From VRUG01 sp965372745 (GTDB taxonomy: Bacteria; Planctomycetota; Phycisphaerae; Sedimentisphaerales; Anaerobacaceae): DNA of 64,000 nt. Positions 1 through 8,899 of this stretch are shown here, piece by piece. The stretch spans positions 62,001 through 126,000 of the forward strand of contig CBDVDM010000001.1 in assembly GCA_965372745.1 (NCBI GenBank). The letters run 5' to 3'. The position numbers and the translations under genes were made by a program. How positions within the stretch are numbered: position 1 is the stretch's first letter; the number at the start of each line of letters is the position of its first letter. The notes beneath the pieces are model-generated. The model was not told the DNA's origin and made no database searches. It saw only the letters and a program-made list of their open reading frames with translations.

Positions 1-442
1 GGTAACAAGACTGCTGGACCTCGGTGTCGCTCCATATCTGGTTAGTGCTTCTCTAAGTGCTGTTCTGGCACAGAGACTGGTTAGGAAAATTTGTGTCAAT
101 TGTAAAGCCGAGTACCAACCGCCTCTCGCAATAGAAAAAACTCTTGAACGTTTAATCGGAGAAGTTCCAAAACTTTACCATGGTGAAGGTTGCAAGAAAT
201 GCAGAAATACCGGTTTTGCGGGAAGAATCGCAATACATGAACTGTTTATACCGGATGAAGATACGATGGAATTGATTTATCAGCATGCAAGTTTGAGAAA
301 CCTGAGAAACAAGGCTATACAAAACGGGATGGCACCTCTTTATTTGGATGGTCTGGAAAAAGTCAAAGCTGGAATTGTAACCATCGAGGAAGTCCTGAGA
401 ACTGTGCCCGCTACCGATAATAAAAACAATGGGCAACCTTAA
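1..442 (+). CDS. GspE/PilB-family secretion or pilus ATPase, C-terminal fragment (5' end outside window)
   Basis: An open frame enters at base 2 and stops at TAA 440-442. It encodes the last ~146 residues of a type II secretion / type IV pilus assembly ATPase. The segment reads from just after the Walker B/His-box region (VTRLLDLGVAPYLV) through the family's four-cysteine zinc motif, CVNC followed after about 30 residues by CKKC, then the GFAGRIAIHELF turn typical of the C-terminal domain. The family powers assembly of a periplasmic pseudopilus or pilus from the cytoplasmic face. The next gene, 19 bp downstream, is the inner-membrane platform protein, so the two form an E-F (or B-C) pair. The N-terminal and Walker A regions are not in the window, so GspE and PilB cannot be separated. 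Confidence 0.9.
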   Translation, partial: VTRLLDLGVAPYLVSASLSAVLAQRLVRKICVNCKAEYQPPLAIEKTLERLIGEVPKLYHGEGCKKCRNTGFAGRIAIHELFIPDEDTMELIYQHASLRNLRNKAIQNGMAPLYLDGLEKVKAGIVTIEEVLRTVPATDNKNNGQP

Positions 443-461
443 TTAAATACCGGGAATATAC

Positions 462-1763
462 ATGGAGTCCTCAACTAAAAATAAAAACGAGCTGGATTTC
501 CTTTTTGAACAACAGGACGCTTATACTTCACAACAGCTTGATGATAGTAATACCCAGCTTAAGGATTCTGAGCACAAACCAAAGGCTGACAAAACAAGCA
601 CGCAAAAACAGAAACAGCAGAAAAAGTCAAAAACCACTCCCGTTAAACGTTCTTATCTTTCCAGGGCAAAAGCAAAACAAACTGACGTAATCCTGTTTAC
701 TAATCAGCTTTCGGTTATGCTTGAAAGTGGGGTAATTCTAAGTGAAGCACTCGATGTTGTCGCTAACCAGACACCTCACGGTGTCTTTAAGACTATTATC
801 ACAGATGTCGCTGATGTTGTTAGAACCGGCGACAGCCTTTCGAGAGCCCTGTCGAACTATCCGAGAGTATTTAACGTAATGTTCATTAGTATGGTAAAAG
901 CCTCAGAAGCCTCCGGTAAAATGGCCGAAATGCTTAATGTACTTAGCGGCTATCTGGATTTTGAGCACGAAACAAGAAAGCGTATAAAAGGTGCTCTTGT
1001 CTATCCGTTTATTATGGCACTGATGGCTGTTGTTGCTGTAAGTACACTTATTATATTTGTTGTTCCAAGACTCGTAAAAGTCTATGAAACGAGAGGAGCC
1101 GAATTACCAAAGCTAACTCAAATGCTGATTGACTTTAGCAGAATGTTCACTGACCCGCAGCTTGTCTCTGTTACCATGACCGTATTATTGTCTGTTTTAA
1201 TGCTATTATATTATTGGATAAATTCAAAACCAGGAAAAAGGGTAATAGACTATATCAAAATCAGATTGCCTGTATTTGGTACGATGGTTGTTGACAGAAC
1301 TATAACACGCAGTATGCGTATCATGGCAACGATGGTAAACACCGGTGTCGGCATCCTTGATGCCATTGGTGTGATAAAGAATTCTTCTGCCAACTGTTAT
1401 TTCCAGCAGCTTTGGACGAGGACAGACAAAAGAATTCGTGACGGTTATCAGCTCTCGGAATCGATACAAATCGCCCAGTCTGGCATGAGGTCTTTGTTTA
1501 ACAGAAAAGACCGGATGTTGGCAGATAAACTGATTGACTCAGGGGTCATCCAGATGATCAAAGCCGGCGAAAAAGGCGGCAGGCTTGGCGAAGTCTGTTT
1601 TAAAATTTCCTACTTTTATGAAAAGAGATTCGAAGCGTCAATCAGGGTTGTTACATCTCTTATAGAACCTTTGATGATAATTGTTTTAGGTGGAATCATT
1701 GGAACTATCTCCATAGCCTTGCTGCTGCCTGTATTTAGAATCTCAAGTGTTATTGCCGGATAA
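462..1763 (+). CDS. GspF/PilC-family inner-membrane platform protein
   Basis: 433 residues. A charged, Lys/Gln-rich cytoplasmic leader (about residues 1-65) precedes two tandem T2SSF domains. The first contains LSVMLESGVILSEALDVVA and is followed by a membrane segment near residues 182-206. The second contains the matching MVNTGVGILDAIGVI and ends in a C-terminal membrane segment (EPLMIIVLGGIIG). A third hydrophobic stretch lies near residues 235-255. This is the usual three-helix topology of the platform protein, which couples the ATPase to the (pseudo)pilus. Length is near the family norm of about 400, with the extra residues all in the leader. It sits directly behind the ATPase fragment, in the same direction. 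Whether it serves secretion or pili is not decidable without the rest of the operon. Confidence 0.92.
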   Translation: MESSTKNKNELDFLFEQQDAYTSQQLDDSNTQLKDSEHKPKADKTSTQKQKQQKKSKTTPVKRSYLSRAKAKQTDVILFTNQLSVMLESGVILSEALDVVANQTPHGVFKTIITDVADVVRTGDSLSRALSNYPRVFNVMFISMVKASEASGKMAEMLNVLSGYLDFEHETRKRIKGALVYPFIMALMAVVAVSTLIIFVVPRLVKVYETRGAELPKLTQMLIDFSRMFTDPQLVSVTMTVLLSVLMLLYYWINSKPGKRVIDYIKIRLPVFGTMVVDRTITRSMRIMATMVNTGVGILDAIGVIKNSSANCYFQQLWTRTDKRIRDGYQLSESIQIAQSGMRSLFNRKDRMLADKLIDSGVIQMIKAGEKGGRLGEVCFKISYFYEKRFEASIRVVTSLIEPLMIIVLGGIIGTISIALLLPVFRISSVIAG

Positions 1764-2120
1764 GAAACAGTTGCATAAGAAACAGTCATAGCTCTTTCAA
1801 TTATGCACCTGCTCTGTTGTCAGCAGCGTTTTTGACACCATTTGACCTTAACTCACTATTCTTACAATAGTTATAATCCCAAAAACACTCCTTTATGACT
1901 GTTTGCATACAAGATTTCAACTTAACTATAATATTTTCAAGTGGTTATAGAAAATACTTGAAAACCTGGGAAATTATGATTATACTAACAAATTCGGTTT
2001 TTATAATGATTTGAAGAGTTTTTAGAACATACACAGCGGATGATTCAAAAATGCCTGTGTGTGCCTGATTTTTGTAAAGTAAGTAAGGTATAACTTAATT
2101 GGAAAGGATTTGCCCGTAAT
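1764..2120. other. Intergenic region, no gene seen
   Basis: 357 bp between the platform-protein gene and rpsO. No coding frame was convincing on either strand. An 11-bp inverted repeat, AAACAGTCATA at 1780-1790 and TATGACTGTTT at 1894-1904, brackets about 100 bp. It could be a weak folded end of the upstream transcript, but no T-tract follows it. The rpsO promoter is presumably in the AT-rich second half; no clear -35/-10 pair was recognised. Confidence 0.5.
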
Positions 2121-2387
2121 ATGTTAGTGAAACAGGAAAAACAGAAAATCATTAATGATTTCGAAAGACACGAAGGAGATACCGGTTCACCTGAAGTTCA
2201 GATTGCCCTGCTGACAAGAAGAATTAATGAACTCACAGAACATCTCAAAACTCATCGAAAAGATCATGCCTCAAGACGCGGCCTGTTAAAAATGGTGGGA
2301 ACCAGATCGGCTTTGCTTAAGTACGTTAATAAAAATGATGTTAAGCGATACCGTAAAATCATCTCCAGACTTGGACTGCGAAAGTAA
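2121..2387 (+). CDS. rpsO: 30S ribosomal protein S15
   Basis: 88 residues, the standard length. S15 binds the central domain of 16S rRNA and helps nucleate the 30S platform. Visible family signatures are GDTGSPEVQIALLTRRI and HRKDHASRRGLL followed by a basic C-terminus ending ISRLGLRK. A GGAAAGGA ribosome-binding sequence lies ahead of the ATG. It is followed after 70 bp by pnp in the same direction, the classic rpsO-pnp pairing. Confidence 0.98.
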   Translation: MLVKQEKQKIINDFERHEGDTGSPEVQIALLTRRINELTEHLKTHRKDHASRRGLLKMVGTRSALLKYVNKNDVKRYRKIISRLGLRK

Positions 2388-2457
2388 ATTCAATTTTTAT
2401 AATCACATTAAAGCGTATCACTTGTTAATGTTATGATACTGCTAATAAGGAAAGTGT

Positions 2458-4590
2458 ATGTTTGATATATGTAAAGTAGAAAGAGAAATTGGTGGAAGGA
2501 TTCTATCAGTTGAAACAGGTAAAATCGCAAGACAAGCTGATGGCTCGGTTGTTGTGAAATATGGTGATACTGTAGTTTTAGTTGCTGTGGTAACTGCTCC
2601 ACCAAGATTCGAGGATATCGACTTTTTCCCTTTGAGTGTCGACTACAGGGAAAAGTATAGCGCTGCGGGAAAATACCCGGGTGGTTTTATAAAAAGAGAA
2701 GGCAGGCCGACAACTAAAGAAATACTTACCGCAAGACAAATTGACAGACCAATTAGACCATTGTTCCCTGACGGTTATTTTCAGGAAGTACAGATTATGG
2801 CATCTGTCTTGAGCTTCGACGGGGAAAATGACCCTGATGTGCTGGCCATGATTGGAGCAAGTGCTGCACTTACTATAAGCAAAATCCCGTTTTTAGGTCC
2901 AATTGGTGCCTGCAGGTTAGGAAGGGTAGACGGAGAATTCGTTATTAACCCGACTCATCAGCAGATGGGCACCAGTGATTTGAACTTACTGCTCGGAGGA
3001 CGAAAAGAAGCGCTAAACATGATTGAAGTCGGTGCAAAAGAACTGTCCGAAGATATAATTGCCGACGCTATTGCACAAGCACAAAAAGCTGTTGGACAGG
3101 TTTGCGAATTAATACAGGAGCTTCAGGAAAAAGTTGGCGCCGAAAAAGAAATTCCTCTTGTTGAGCATGACCAGGAGCTTGCAGATAAAATCGATGCGCA
3201 AATAGCTGACAAATTATATGAGTTGAAACAAATATCTTCTAAAGACCAGCGTAATGCAGCTGTAAAGGAGCTCTTTGGACAGGTCATTACTCAATACTGT
3301 GAAAACGAAGATAAAGATACAACTGTCTTTAGCAAGGCTATGGTCAAAAGAATTCTGGATAAAATCGTTGGCAGAACAGTCAAAAAATTACTCCTCAATG
3401 GAAAAAGGGTTGGAGGAAGAGGCTTTGATGAAGTTCGCAAAATCACTTGTGAGGTGGATGTTCTGCCGAGAAATCATGGCTCAGCTTTATTTACCCGCGG
3501 CGAAACTCAGTCCTTGGTCAGTGTTACTCTTGGTACTGTAAGGGACGCACAAATTATAGATGGTCTGGTAGAAGAATATTCACAAAATTTTACTCTGCAT
3601 TATAACTTCCCGCCATTTTCAGTCGGTGAGGTTAGACCGATTCGAGGACCGGGAAGAAGAGAAATCGGCCATGGTTCTCTGGCGGAAAGATGCCTTGCAC
3701 AGGTGAAACCGCCTGAGCAGGATTTTCCTTATACTATCAGGATAACTTCTGACATTACCGAATCTAATGGCTCGAGTTCTATGGCATCGGTTTGCGGCGG
3801 AACCCTTGCGCTAATGGATGCAGGCGTCCCCATTATAAAACCGGTTGCCGGTATTTCTATTGGCATGATTACCGGAGAGGATGGCGACCATAAGCTTTTA
3901 ACCGATATTCTTGGAGAGGAAGACCATTTTGGAGAGATGGACTTTAAGGTCGCTGGGACCACAGAAGGTATCACCGGTATCCAGCTCGACATTAAAGCTG
4001 AAGGTCTCGAACATGGTGTTATGGTTCAGGCTCTCGCTAAAGCGAAAACCGCTCGCCTGCAAATCCTCGAAATAATGAAACAGGTTGTCAGCGAACCGCG
4101 ACAGGAATTAAGCCAGTATGCTCCGAAAATGCTTTCTATTAAAATTGACCCTGAGCTTATTGGAAAAGTCATTGGCCCGGGCGGCAAAATGATTAAGGGT
4201 ATTCAGGAACAGACAGGTGCAACAATTGAGATTGAAGATGACGGCACTGTTTTCATTAGTTGCGTTGGAGGTGACGGGCACCTGCAGGCACGGGAAATAG
4301 TTGAATCTATTACCCAGCCGCCTGTTGTGGGTAAAATCTATAAACAAGCAAAAGTCGTCTCTGCAAAAGATTTTGGTGTTTTTGTCGAAATCATACCAGG
4401 CGTTGATGGGCTTTGTCATATCAGTGAACTGAGCAATGATTATGTGAAAAACGTCGACACTGTTTGCAAACCCGGCGATCTGATTGATGTTAAATTATTG
4501 TCCATCGACGACCAGGGAAGACTGAAACTTTCACGAAAAGCCGCTCTGGATGAACTTGAAAAGGAAGATACTCAGCCGGAATCAAAGTAA
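2458..4590 (+). CDS. pnp: Polynucleotide phosphorylase
   Basis: 710 residues, a full-length PNPase: a phosphorolytic 3'-5' exoribonuclease that degrades mRNA to nucleoside diphosphates and can act in reverse as a polymerase. Two RNase PH-like domains are separated by an alpha-helical linker (about residues 210-310). The second core carries RGETQSLVSVTLGT and the catalytic-region sequence ESNGSSSMASVCGG. A KH domain follows (IGKVIGPGGKMIKGI near residue 565), then an S1 domain (FGVFVEIIPGVDGLCHISEL) and a short acidic tail. A GGAAAG sequence precedes the ATG. It is cotranscribed with rpsO by position. Confidence 0.98.
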   Translation: MFDICKVEREIGGRILSVETGKIARQADGSVVVKYGDTVVLVAVVTAPPRFEDIDFFPLSVDYREKYSAAGKYPGGFIKREGRPTTKEILTARQIDRPIRPLFPDGYFQEVQIMASVLSFDGENDPDVLAMIGASAALTISKIPFLGPIGACRLGRVDGEFVINPTHQQMGTSDLNLLLGGRKEALNMIEVGAKELSEDIIADAIAQAQKAVGQVCELIQELQEKVGAEKEIPLVEHDQELADKIDAQIADKLYELKQISSKDQRNAAVKELFGQVITQYCENEDKDTTVFSKAMVKRILDKIVGRTVKKLLLNGKRVGGRGFDEVRKITCEVDVLPRNHGSALFTRGETQSLVSVTLGTVRDAQIIDGLVEEYSQNFTLHYNFPPFSVGEVRPIRGPGRREIGHGSLAERCLAQVKPPEQDFPYTIRITSDITESNGSSSMASVCGGTLALMDAGVPIIKPVAGISIGMITGEDGDHKLLTDILGEEDHFGEMDFKVAGTTEGITGIQLDIKAEGLEHGVMVQALAKAKTARLQILEIMKQVVSEPRQELSQYAPKMLSIKIDPELIGKVIGPGGKMIKGIQEQTGATIEIEDDGTVFISCVGGDGHLQAREIVESITQPPVVGKIYKQAKVVSAKDFGVFVEIIPGVDGLCHISELSNDYVKNVDTVCKPGDLIDVKLLSIDDQGRLKLSRKAALDELEKEDTQPESK

Positions 4591-4616
4591 TTCCGGCAGG
4601 GCGGGAGCAGGGGGGG

Positions 4617-4636
4617 CTGAACGTGTTGACGTTCAG
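4617..4636 (+). terminator. Hairpin after pnp (possible weak terminator or mRNA end structure)
   Basis: CTGAACGT, a GTTG loop and ACGTTCAG form a perfect 8-bp stem 26 bp after the pnp stop. The downstream bases (TAGCGGGTCTTTC) contain only a broken T-run, so intrinsic termination is doubtful. It may instead protect the pnp mRNA end or partly insulate the histidine kinase gene. Confidence 0.4.
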
Positions 4637-4675
4637 TAGCGGGTCTTTCTATTACTAAACGGCAGGGAGGAATAG

Positions 4676-5467
4676 ATGCTGCATTTTATTGCCGGCTTTA
4701 TCATTGCATTAGTCTTTGTTGTTCCTCTCCTGTTGTTCATATATAAAAAAACCTCTAAAAACCGGAGCAGTAGAGATGGAAATCAAAAACAGCTTGAACA
4801 GTTGAGCAAATTAACCGGAGAGCTTACACACGAAATAAAAAATCCCCTCTCTACCATTAAAGTCAATTTAAAACTCGCTGCCGAGGAACTGCAAAGTATT
4901 GAAAACAAAAATCAGACATTCCAAAGAGCTGTCAGAAAAATTGAAGTTGTTCAAAAAGAATCAAATCGAATCGAGCAGATTCTTGAAGGCTTTTTACGTT
5001 ATGTTGACCGCGTCGAGTTACAGCCGACACCTCTCGATATTAATTCACTTGTCAGTGATATGGTCGATTTTTTTTCACCTCAGGCCTATACTAATTCAAT
5101 TACTATTCGCCACCAGTTAGCCGAAAACCCTCTTATTTGCAATGTTGACGAAGACATGTTAAAGCAGGTAATATTAAACCTCTTTATAAATGCTCAACAT
5201 GCCATGAATTCAGGGGGAGAATTGATAGTGAAAACTGATAAAAGAAAGGACAATGCCGTTATTCAAATCAGCGACACCGGTGTCGGTATTGCACCGGATA
5301 AACTGCCGCATATTTTTGAACCTTATTTTTCCTCTCGTCCTCAAGGCTCCGGACTCGGATTGCCAACAGCAAAAAGAATTGTTGAACAACATAACGGAAA
5401 TATTTATATTGATACAGAACCAGGCAAGGGAACATTGTTTACTATAGAAATACCACTAATGGACTGA
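4676..5467 (+). CDS. NtrB-like sensor histidine kinase with one membrane segment
   Basis: 263 residues. An N-terminal membrane helix (about residues 2-24) leads straight into the kinase core with no periplasmic sensor or PAS domain. The phospho-accepting His is in ELTHEIKNPLST (about residue 52). The ATPase domain shows the N box (NLFINAQHAM), G1 (SDTGVGIAPDKLPHIFEPYFS) and G2 (GSGLGL). The kinase autophosphorylates and passes phosphate to a response regulator, almost certainly the product of the gene 14 bp downstream. A GGGAGGAA ribosome-binding site precedes the ATG. Being very short, it probably senses through the membrane helix or a partner protein; the signal is unknown. Confidence 0.9.
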   Translation: MLHFIAGFIIALVFVVPLLLFIYKKTSKNRSSRDGNQKQLEQLSKLTGELTHEIKNPLSTIKVNLKLAAEELQSIENKNQTFQRAVRKIEVVQKESNRIEQILEGFLRYVDRVELQPTPLDINSLVSDMVDFFSPQAYTNSITIRHQLAENPLICNVDEDMLKQVILNLFINAQHAMNSGGELIVKTDKRKDNAVIQISDTGVGIAPDKLPHIFEPYFSSRPQGSGLGLPTAKRIVEQHNGNIYIDTEPGKGTLFTIEIPLMD

Positions 5468-5481
5468 CATCAGCGTTTTTT

Positions 5482-6849
5482 ATGAGTAAAAACATTGTAA
5501 TATTAGTTGTTGACGACGAACGTGACCACGCTGACGGCATTGCCGAAGCATTAGAGAGGTTCTGTGCAAAGGTCATTGCTGTTTACAATGGCAAAGATGC
5601 CCTGAATATCTTGAGCAAAGAGAAAATAAATATTGTCGTTACCGATTTGAGATTAGGCGGTGATATCGATGGACTCGCTGTCCTTAAGCAGGCCAAGAGC
5701 ATCAATAACAAGACGCAGGTTATTTTAATAACTGCGTATGCAACAATTGATAATTGTAAGCAGGCCATAAAGCAGGGTGCGTATGATTATCTTGTAAAGC
5801 CGATTGATATTGACCAGTTGAGAACTCTCGTAACACAGGCCGCAAAGGAAATCGCAACTGCAGACCAACAGCCGCAAAGAACACCCAAAACAGCAAAAAA
5901 GCATTTCGATTTTGAAGGAGTACAGGGGAAAAGTTCTAAAATGCACGCTGTTCTGGAAGTATTAAGGCGAGTCGCCCCAACCGATATTTCAGTACTTATT
6001 GAAGGTGAAAGTGGTACCGGCAAAGAGTTGCTCGCAAAAGCTGTCCATAGCAATTCAAACCGCTTTAACAAGCCGTTCAGACCTGTTAATTGTGCAGGCC
6101 TAACCGAGACTCTGCTCGAAAGTGAGTTGTTCGGCCATGCCAAAGGTGCCTTCACCGGAGCCGCTGAAGATAGAAAAGGACTCTTTGAAGTTGCTGACAA
6201 AGGCACGCTCTTTCTCGATGAAATCGGTGACATGCCTTTGAATATGCAAGCCAAACTACTCCGGGTTCTCGAAGACGGAATTATTACGCCCGTTGGCTCG
6301 AATAAACAAATTGTGGTCGATGTTCGTATCATCAGTGCCACTAATCATGACCTTGCAAAACTTATTGAGGACAAAAAGTTTCGGCAGGATTTGTATTTTA
6401 GAATCAAAGGTGTAAGTGTTACATTACCGTCTCTGCGTCAAAGGCTCGAAGACCTTCCAGTCTTCGTTGAACATTTCGCAAAACAAGCTGCTGAACAAAT
6501 TGGTGTCAATATTACCGGTATGTCAGAAGCCGCTCTGGCTGTACTTATGAGCTACGACTGGCCTGGGAATATTCGCCAACTGAGAAATTGCGTCCAGACT
6601 ATGGTAGTCATGACTGAAACTGACAAACTTAACGTTGATGACATACCTCCGGAAATTCAGAAGATGCGGCAATTAACTGCCTCTACTAAAACTGCCGGTG
6701 ATTTAGGTACTGTCTCACTCAATGAACTCGAAAAGCAGGCTATCATTGAGACACTTGCAAAAACTGATAACAACCGTGAAAAAACCGCTAAAATCCTTGG
6801 CATTGGCGAAAGAACTCTATACAGAAAAATAAAAGAATATAACTTATAA
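5482..6849 (+). CDS. Sigma-54-dependent NtrC-family response regulator
   Basis: 455 residues in the standard three-part order. The receiver domain (1-125) has the acidic pair near residue 10, the phospho-acceptor Asp in VVTDLRLGG and the conserved Lys in LVKPID. The AAA+ domain (about 145-380) shows Walker A GESGTGKE, the sigma-54 contact loop GAFTGA and Walker B LFLDEIGDMPLN. A Fis-type HTH ends the protein (EKTAKILGIGERTLYRKIKEY). It should activate sigma-54 promoters once phosphorylated by the kinase encoded immediately upstream. No target promoter (TGGC-N8-TTGC type) was recognised in the following 150 bp. The regulon is unknown. Confidence 0.95.
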   Translation: MSKNIVILVVDDERDHADGIAEALERFCAKVIAVYNGKDALNILSKEKINIVVTDLRLGGDIDGLAVLKQAKSINNKTQVILITAYATIDNCKQAIKQGAYDYLVKPIDIDQLRTLVTQAAKEIATADQQPQRTPKTAKKHFDFEGVQGKSSKMHAVLEVLRRVAPTDISVLIEGESGTGKELLAKAVHSNSNRFNKPFRPVNCAGLTETLLESELFGHAKGAFTGAAEDRKGLFEVADKGTLFLDEIGDMPLNMQAKLLRVLEDGIITPVGSNKQIVVDVRIISATNHDLAKLIEDKKFRQDLYFRIKGVSVTLPSLRQRLEDLPVFVEHFAKQAAEQIGVNITGMSEAALAVLMSYDWPGNIRQLRNCVQTMVVMTETDKLNVDDIPPEIQKMRQLTASTKTAGDLGTVSLNELEKQAIIETLAKTDNNREKTAKILGIGERTLYRKIKEYNL

Positions 6850-6931
6850 CACCAGCAAATTTCTTTCTGTAAGTGTATTGCAATGTCTGCTTGTTATCTT
6901 TTTACTGTTCTTCTGTTATGGATGTTGTTTG

Positions 6932-6959
6932 TTGACCATGAGGTGATTCGTGGTATAAT
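6932..6959 (+). promoter_or_regulatory. Sigma-70-type promoter for lpxD-lpxI
   Basis: TTGACC at 6932-6937 and TATAAT at 6954-6959 are separated by 16 bp. The start codon of lpxD is 42 bp downstream. This is the cleanest promoter-like match in the window, and it sits in the only gap ahead of the lipid A genes. Confidence 0.65.
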
Positions 6960-7001
6960 AGGCAGCCAATAGTTGATTTACATGAAATTGCAGGTGATTA
7001 T

Positions 7002-8051
7002 ATGCAGACAAGGACATTAGGCCAGTTAGCAGAACATGTCGGGGGATGTGTGGATGGTGATTCTAATATAAAAATCAAATCCGCGACAACGCTTGAACTT
7101 GCCGGAGAAGGTGACATAAGTTTTCTGGCAAATAAGAAATATGCCAATGAGCTTCAAACAACCAAGGCAAGTGCCGTAGTAGTGGATAAGAAAGTTGACT
7201 GTCCTGCATCTCTTTTAATAGTTGACGATGCTTATTTTGCGTTTAGAGAGATAGTAGTGTTATTGCATGGTCATCGAGAGCACAAAAAGGTTGGGATAAG
7301 CAGTAAGGCGTCAATAGCAGAGACAGCCGATATCGGCAGAGATTGTGATATATTTGATTTTGTGACAATTAGTGATAATGTAAAAATAGGCAACAGATGT
7401 GTTCTTTATCCGGGAGTATTTATAGGCCCGGAAACTGAAATAGGCGATGACTGTATTTTATACCCCAATGCCGTTGTTTACGATAAATGCATAATCGGAA
7501 ATAGAGTCATTATTCAGGCCAACGCAACGGTCGGTGAAGACGGGTATGGATTTGCAACTCACAAAGGCCGGCACCACAAGATACCGCATATAGGCAGAGT
7601 CATAATTGAAGATGATGCAGAAATAGGTTCAGGTTGTGGTATCGAGCGGGGAACATTGGGTGATACTATAATCGGTAAAGGAAGCAAATTAGGTGATATG
7701 GTCGCAATAGGTCACGGTACTAAAGTAGGCCCATATTGTCTTTTAGTTGCTCAGGTAGGAATATCAGGCTCGGCTAAATTGGGCCACCACTGTGTAGCCG
7801 GTGGGCAGGTGGGTATTGCCGGTCATCTAAGCATTGGAAACGGCGTTATGATTGGTGCTCAATCAGGTGTACCGAATGATATTAAAGATGGCATGGTTGT
7901 ACTTGGGACGCCGGCAATTGAAGCGGGTAAGGCAAAGCGTTATTGGGCAGTGCTTCCTAATCTGCCAACAATGCGCAGTGACCTTCGCAAACTCAAAAAA
8001 CGTTTAGCTGAACTTGAAAAACAGGAACCAGCGGTTAAAGATGAAAAGTAG
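7002..8051 (+). CDS. lpxD: UDP-3-O-(3-hydroxyacyl)glucosamine N-acyltransferase
   Basis: 349 residues. LpxD adds the second (N-linked) hydroxyacyl chain from acyl-ACP to UDP-3-O-acylglucosamine, the third step of lipid A synthesis in the cytoplasm. The N-terminal uridine-binding domain (LAGEGDISFLANKKYANEL, about residues 30-55) precedes a long left-handed beta-helix made of hexapeptide repeats (I/V-G-x4). The catalytic-type His is in VAIGHGTKVG (about residue 238). A short C-terminal helical region contains RKLKKRLAELEKQ. Length matches the family. A GCAGGTG sequence lies ahead of the ATG. lpxI begins 3 bp after its stop, so the two are cotranscribed. Confidence 0.97.
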   Translation: MQTRTLGQLAEHVGGCVDGDSNIKIKSATTLELAGEGDISFLANKKYANELQTTKASAVVVDKKVDCPASLLIVDDAYFAFREIVVLLHGHREHKKVGISSKASIAETADIGRDCDIFDFVTISDNVKIGNRCVLYPGVFIGPETEIGDDCILYPNAVVYDKCIIGNRVIIQANATVGEDGYGFATHKGRHHKIPHIGRVIIEDDAEIGSGCGIERGTLGDTIIGKGSKLGDMVAIGHGTKVGPYCLLVAQVGISGSAKLGHHCVAGGQVGIAGHLSIGNGVMIGAQSGVPNDIKDGMVVLGTPAIEAGKAKRYWAVLPNLPTMRSDLRKLKKRLAELEKQEPAVKDEK

Positions 8052-8054
8052 ATT

Positions 8055-8897
8055 ATGCCGGCAGATGATAATGTACTTGGTTTAATAGCAGGGGGTGGGC
8101 GATTGCCGTTCATGGTTGCCCAGGGAGCGAAGAAGGCAGGCTTGAGAGTAATTTGTGTTGGCTTGGTCGATAATGCTCAGCCTGAACTTGTTCAGGAGGT
8201 TGACAAATTTTTTACCGTAGCGATAGCAAGACCGGGAAGTTGGATAAGAAAATTAAAAAAACACGGCGTCAAGCGGACGATTATGGTAGGTCGTGTTGCC
8301 AAATCCAGACTGTATACACCGCTTCGAATTCTTCATTATTTGCCTGACTGGCGAGGGCTTAGGATATATTATTGGCGGCTTAGGAACAAAGACAAGACAG
8401 ATGAACCGTTATTAAATGCAATAGCAGAAGAGTTGGCCAGCGGAGGTATAATATTGGAGAACTCAACAATGTACTGCAAAGAATATATGGCAAAAGAGGG
8501 ATTGATGACAGACAATCAACCGAACTCTTCCGTTAACGATGACATAGAATTTGGCTGGCAGATAGTTAAAAAGTGTGCCGAGCTTGATATAGGACAGGCA
8601 ATAGCAGTAAAGGAACGAGAGATAATAGCGGTAGAAGCGATAGAGGGTACCGCCGAGATGATAGCAAGGGCAGGTAAATACTGCCGCAAGGGCGGCTGGA
8701 CACTTATAAAGACATCCAAGCCTGACCAGGATATGCGATTTGATGTACCTTGTGTCGGACCGGACACGATTCGCAGCTTGGCTGAGAATGGGGGCAAATG
8801 TCTTGTAGTAGAGGCGGACAAAACAATCATTATCGATAAGCCCGAGACAATAAAACTCGCCAACAAATTGGGGATAACAATTCTGGGTTGCCTGTAA
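8055..8897 (+). CDS. lpxI: UDP-2,3-diacylglucosamine pyrophosphatase LpxI
   Basis: 280 residues of the LpxI (DUF1009) family, which hydrolyses UDP-2,3-diacylglucosamine to lipid X and UMP; organisms have it instead of LpxH. The N-terminal Rossmann-like part begins LGLIAGGGRLPFMVA. The C-terminal domain contains AVEAIEGTAEMIARAG and KPDQDMRFDVPCVGP, both strongly conserved in the family. Translation is probably coupled to lpxD (3 bp gap). The stop codon is 2 bp from the end of convergent pheS. Its presence implies an outer membrane with lipid A. Confidence 0.96.
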   Translation: MPADDNVLGLIAGGGRLPFMVAQGAKKAGLRVICVGLVDNAQPELVQEVDKFFTVAIARPGSWIRKLKKHGVKRTIMVGRVAKSRLYTPLRILHYLPDWRGLRIYYWRLRNKDKTDEPLLNAIAEELASGGIILENSTMYCKEYMAKEGLMTDNQPNSSVNDDIEFGWQIVKKCAELDIGQAIAVKEREIIAVEAIEGTAEMIARAGKYCRKGGWTLIKTSKPDQDMRFDVPCVGPDTIRSLAENGGKCLVVEADKTIIIDKPETIKLANKLGITILGCL

Positions 8898-8899
8898 TT

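Noticed and set aside
5787..6341. Minus-strand open frame within the NtrC-like gene
   Set aside because: Shadow of the strongly supported sigma-54 activator; composition and position give no independent support.
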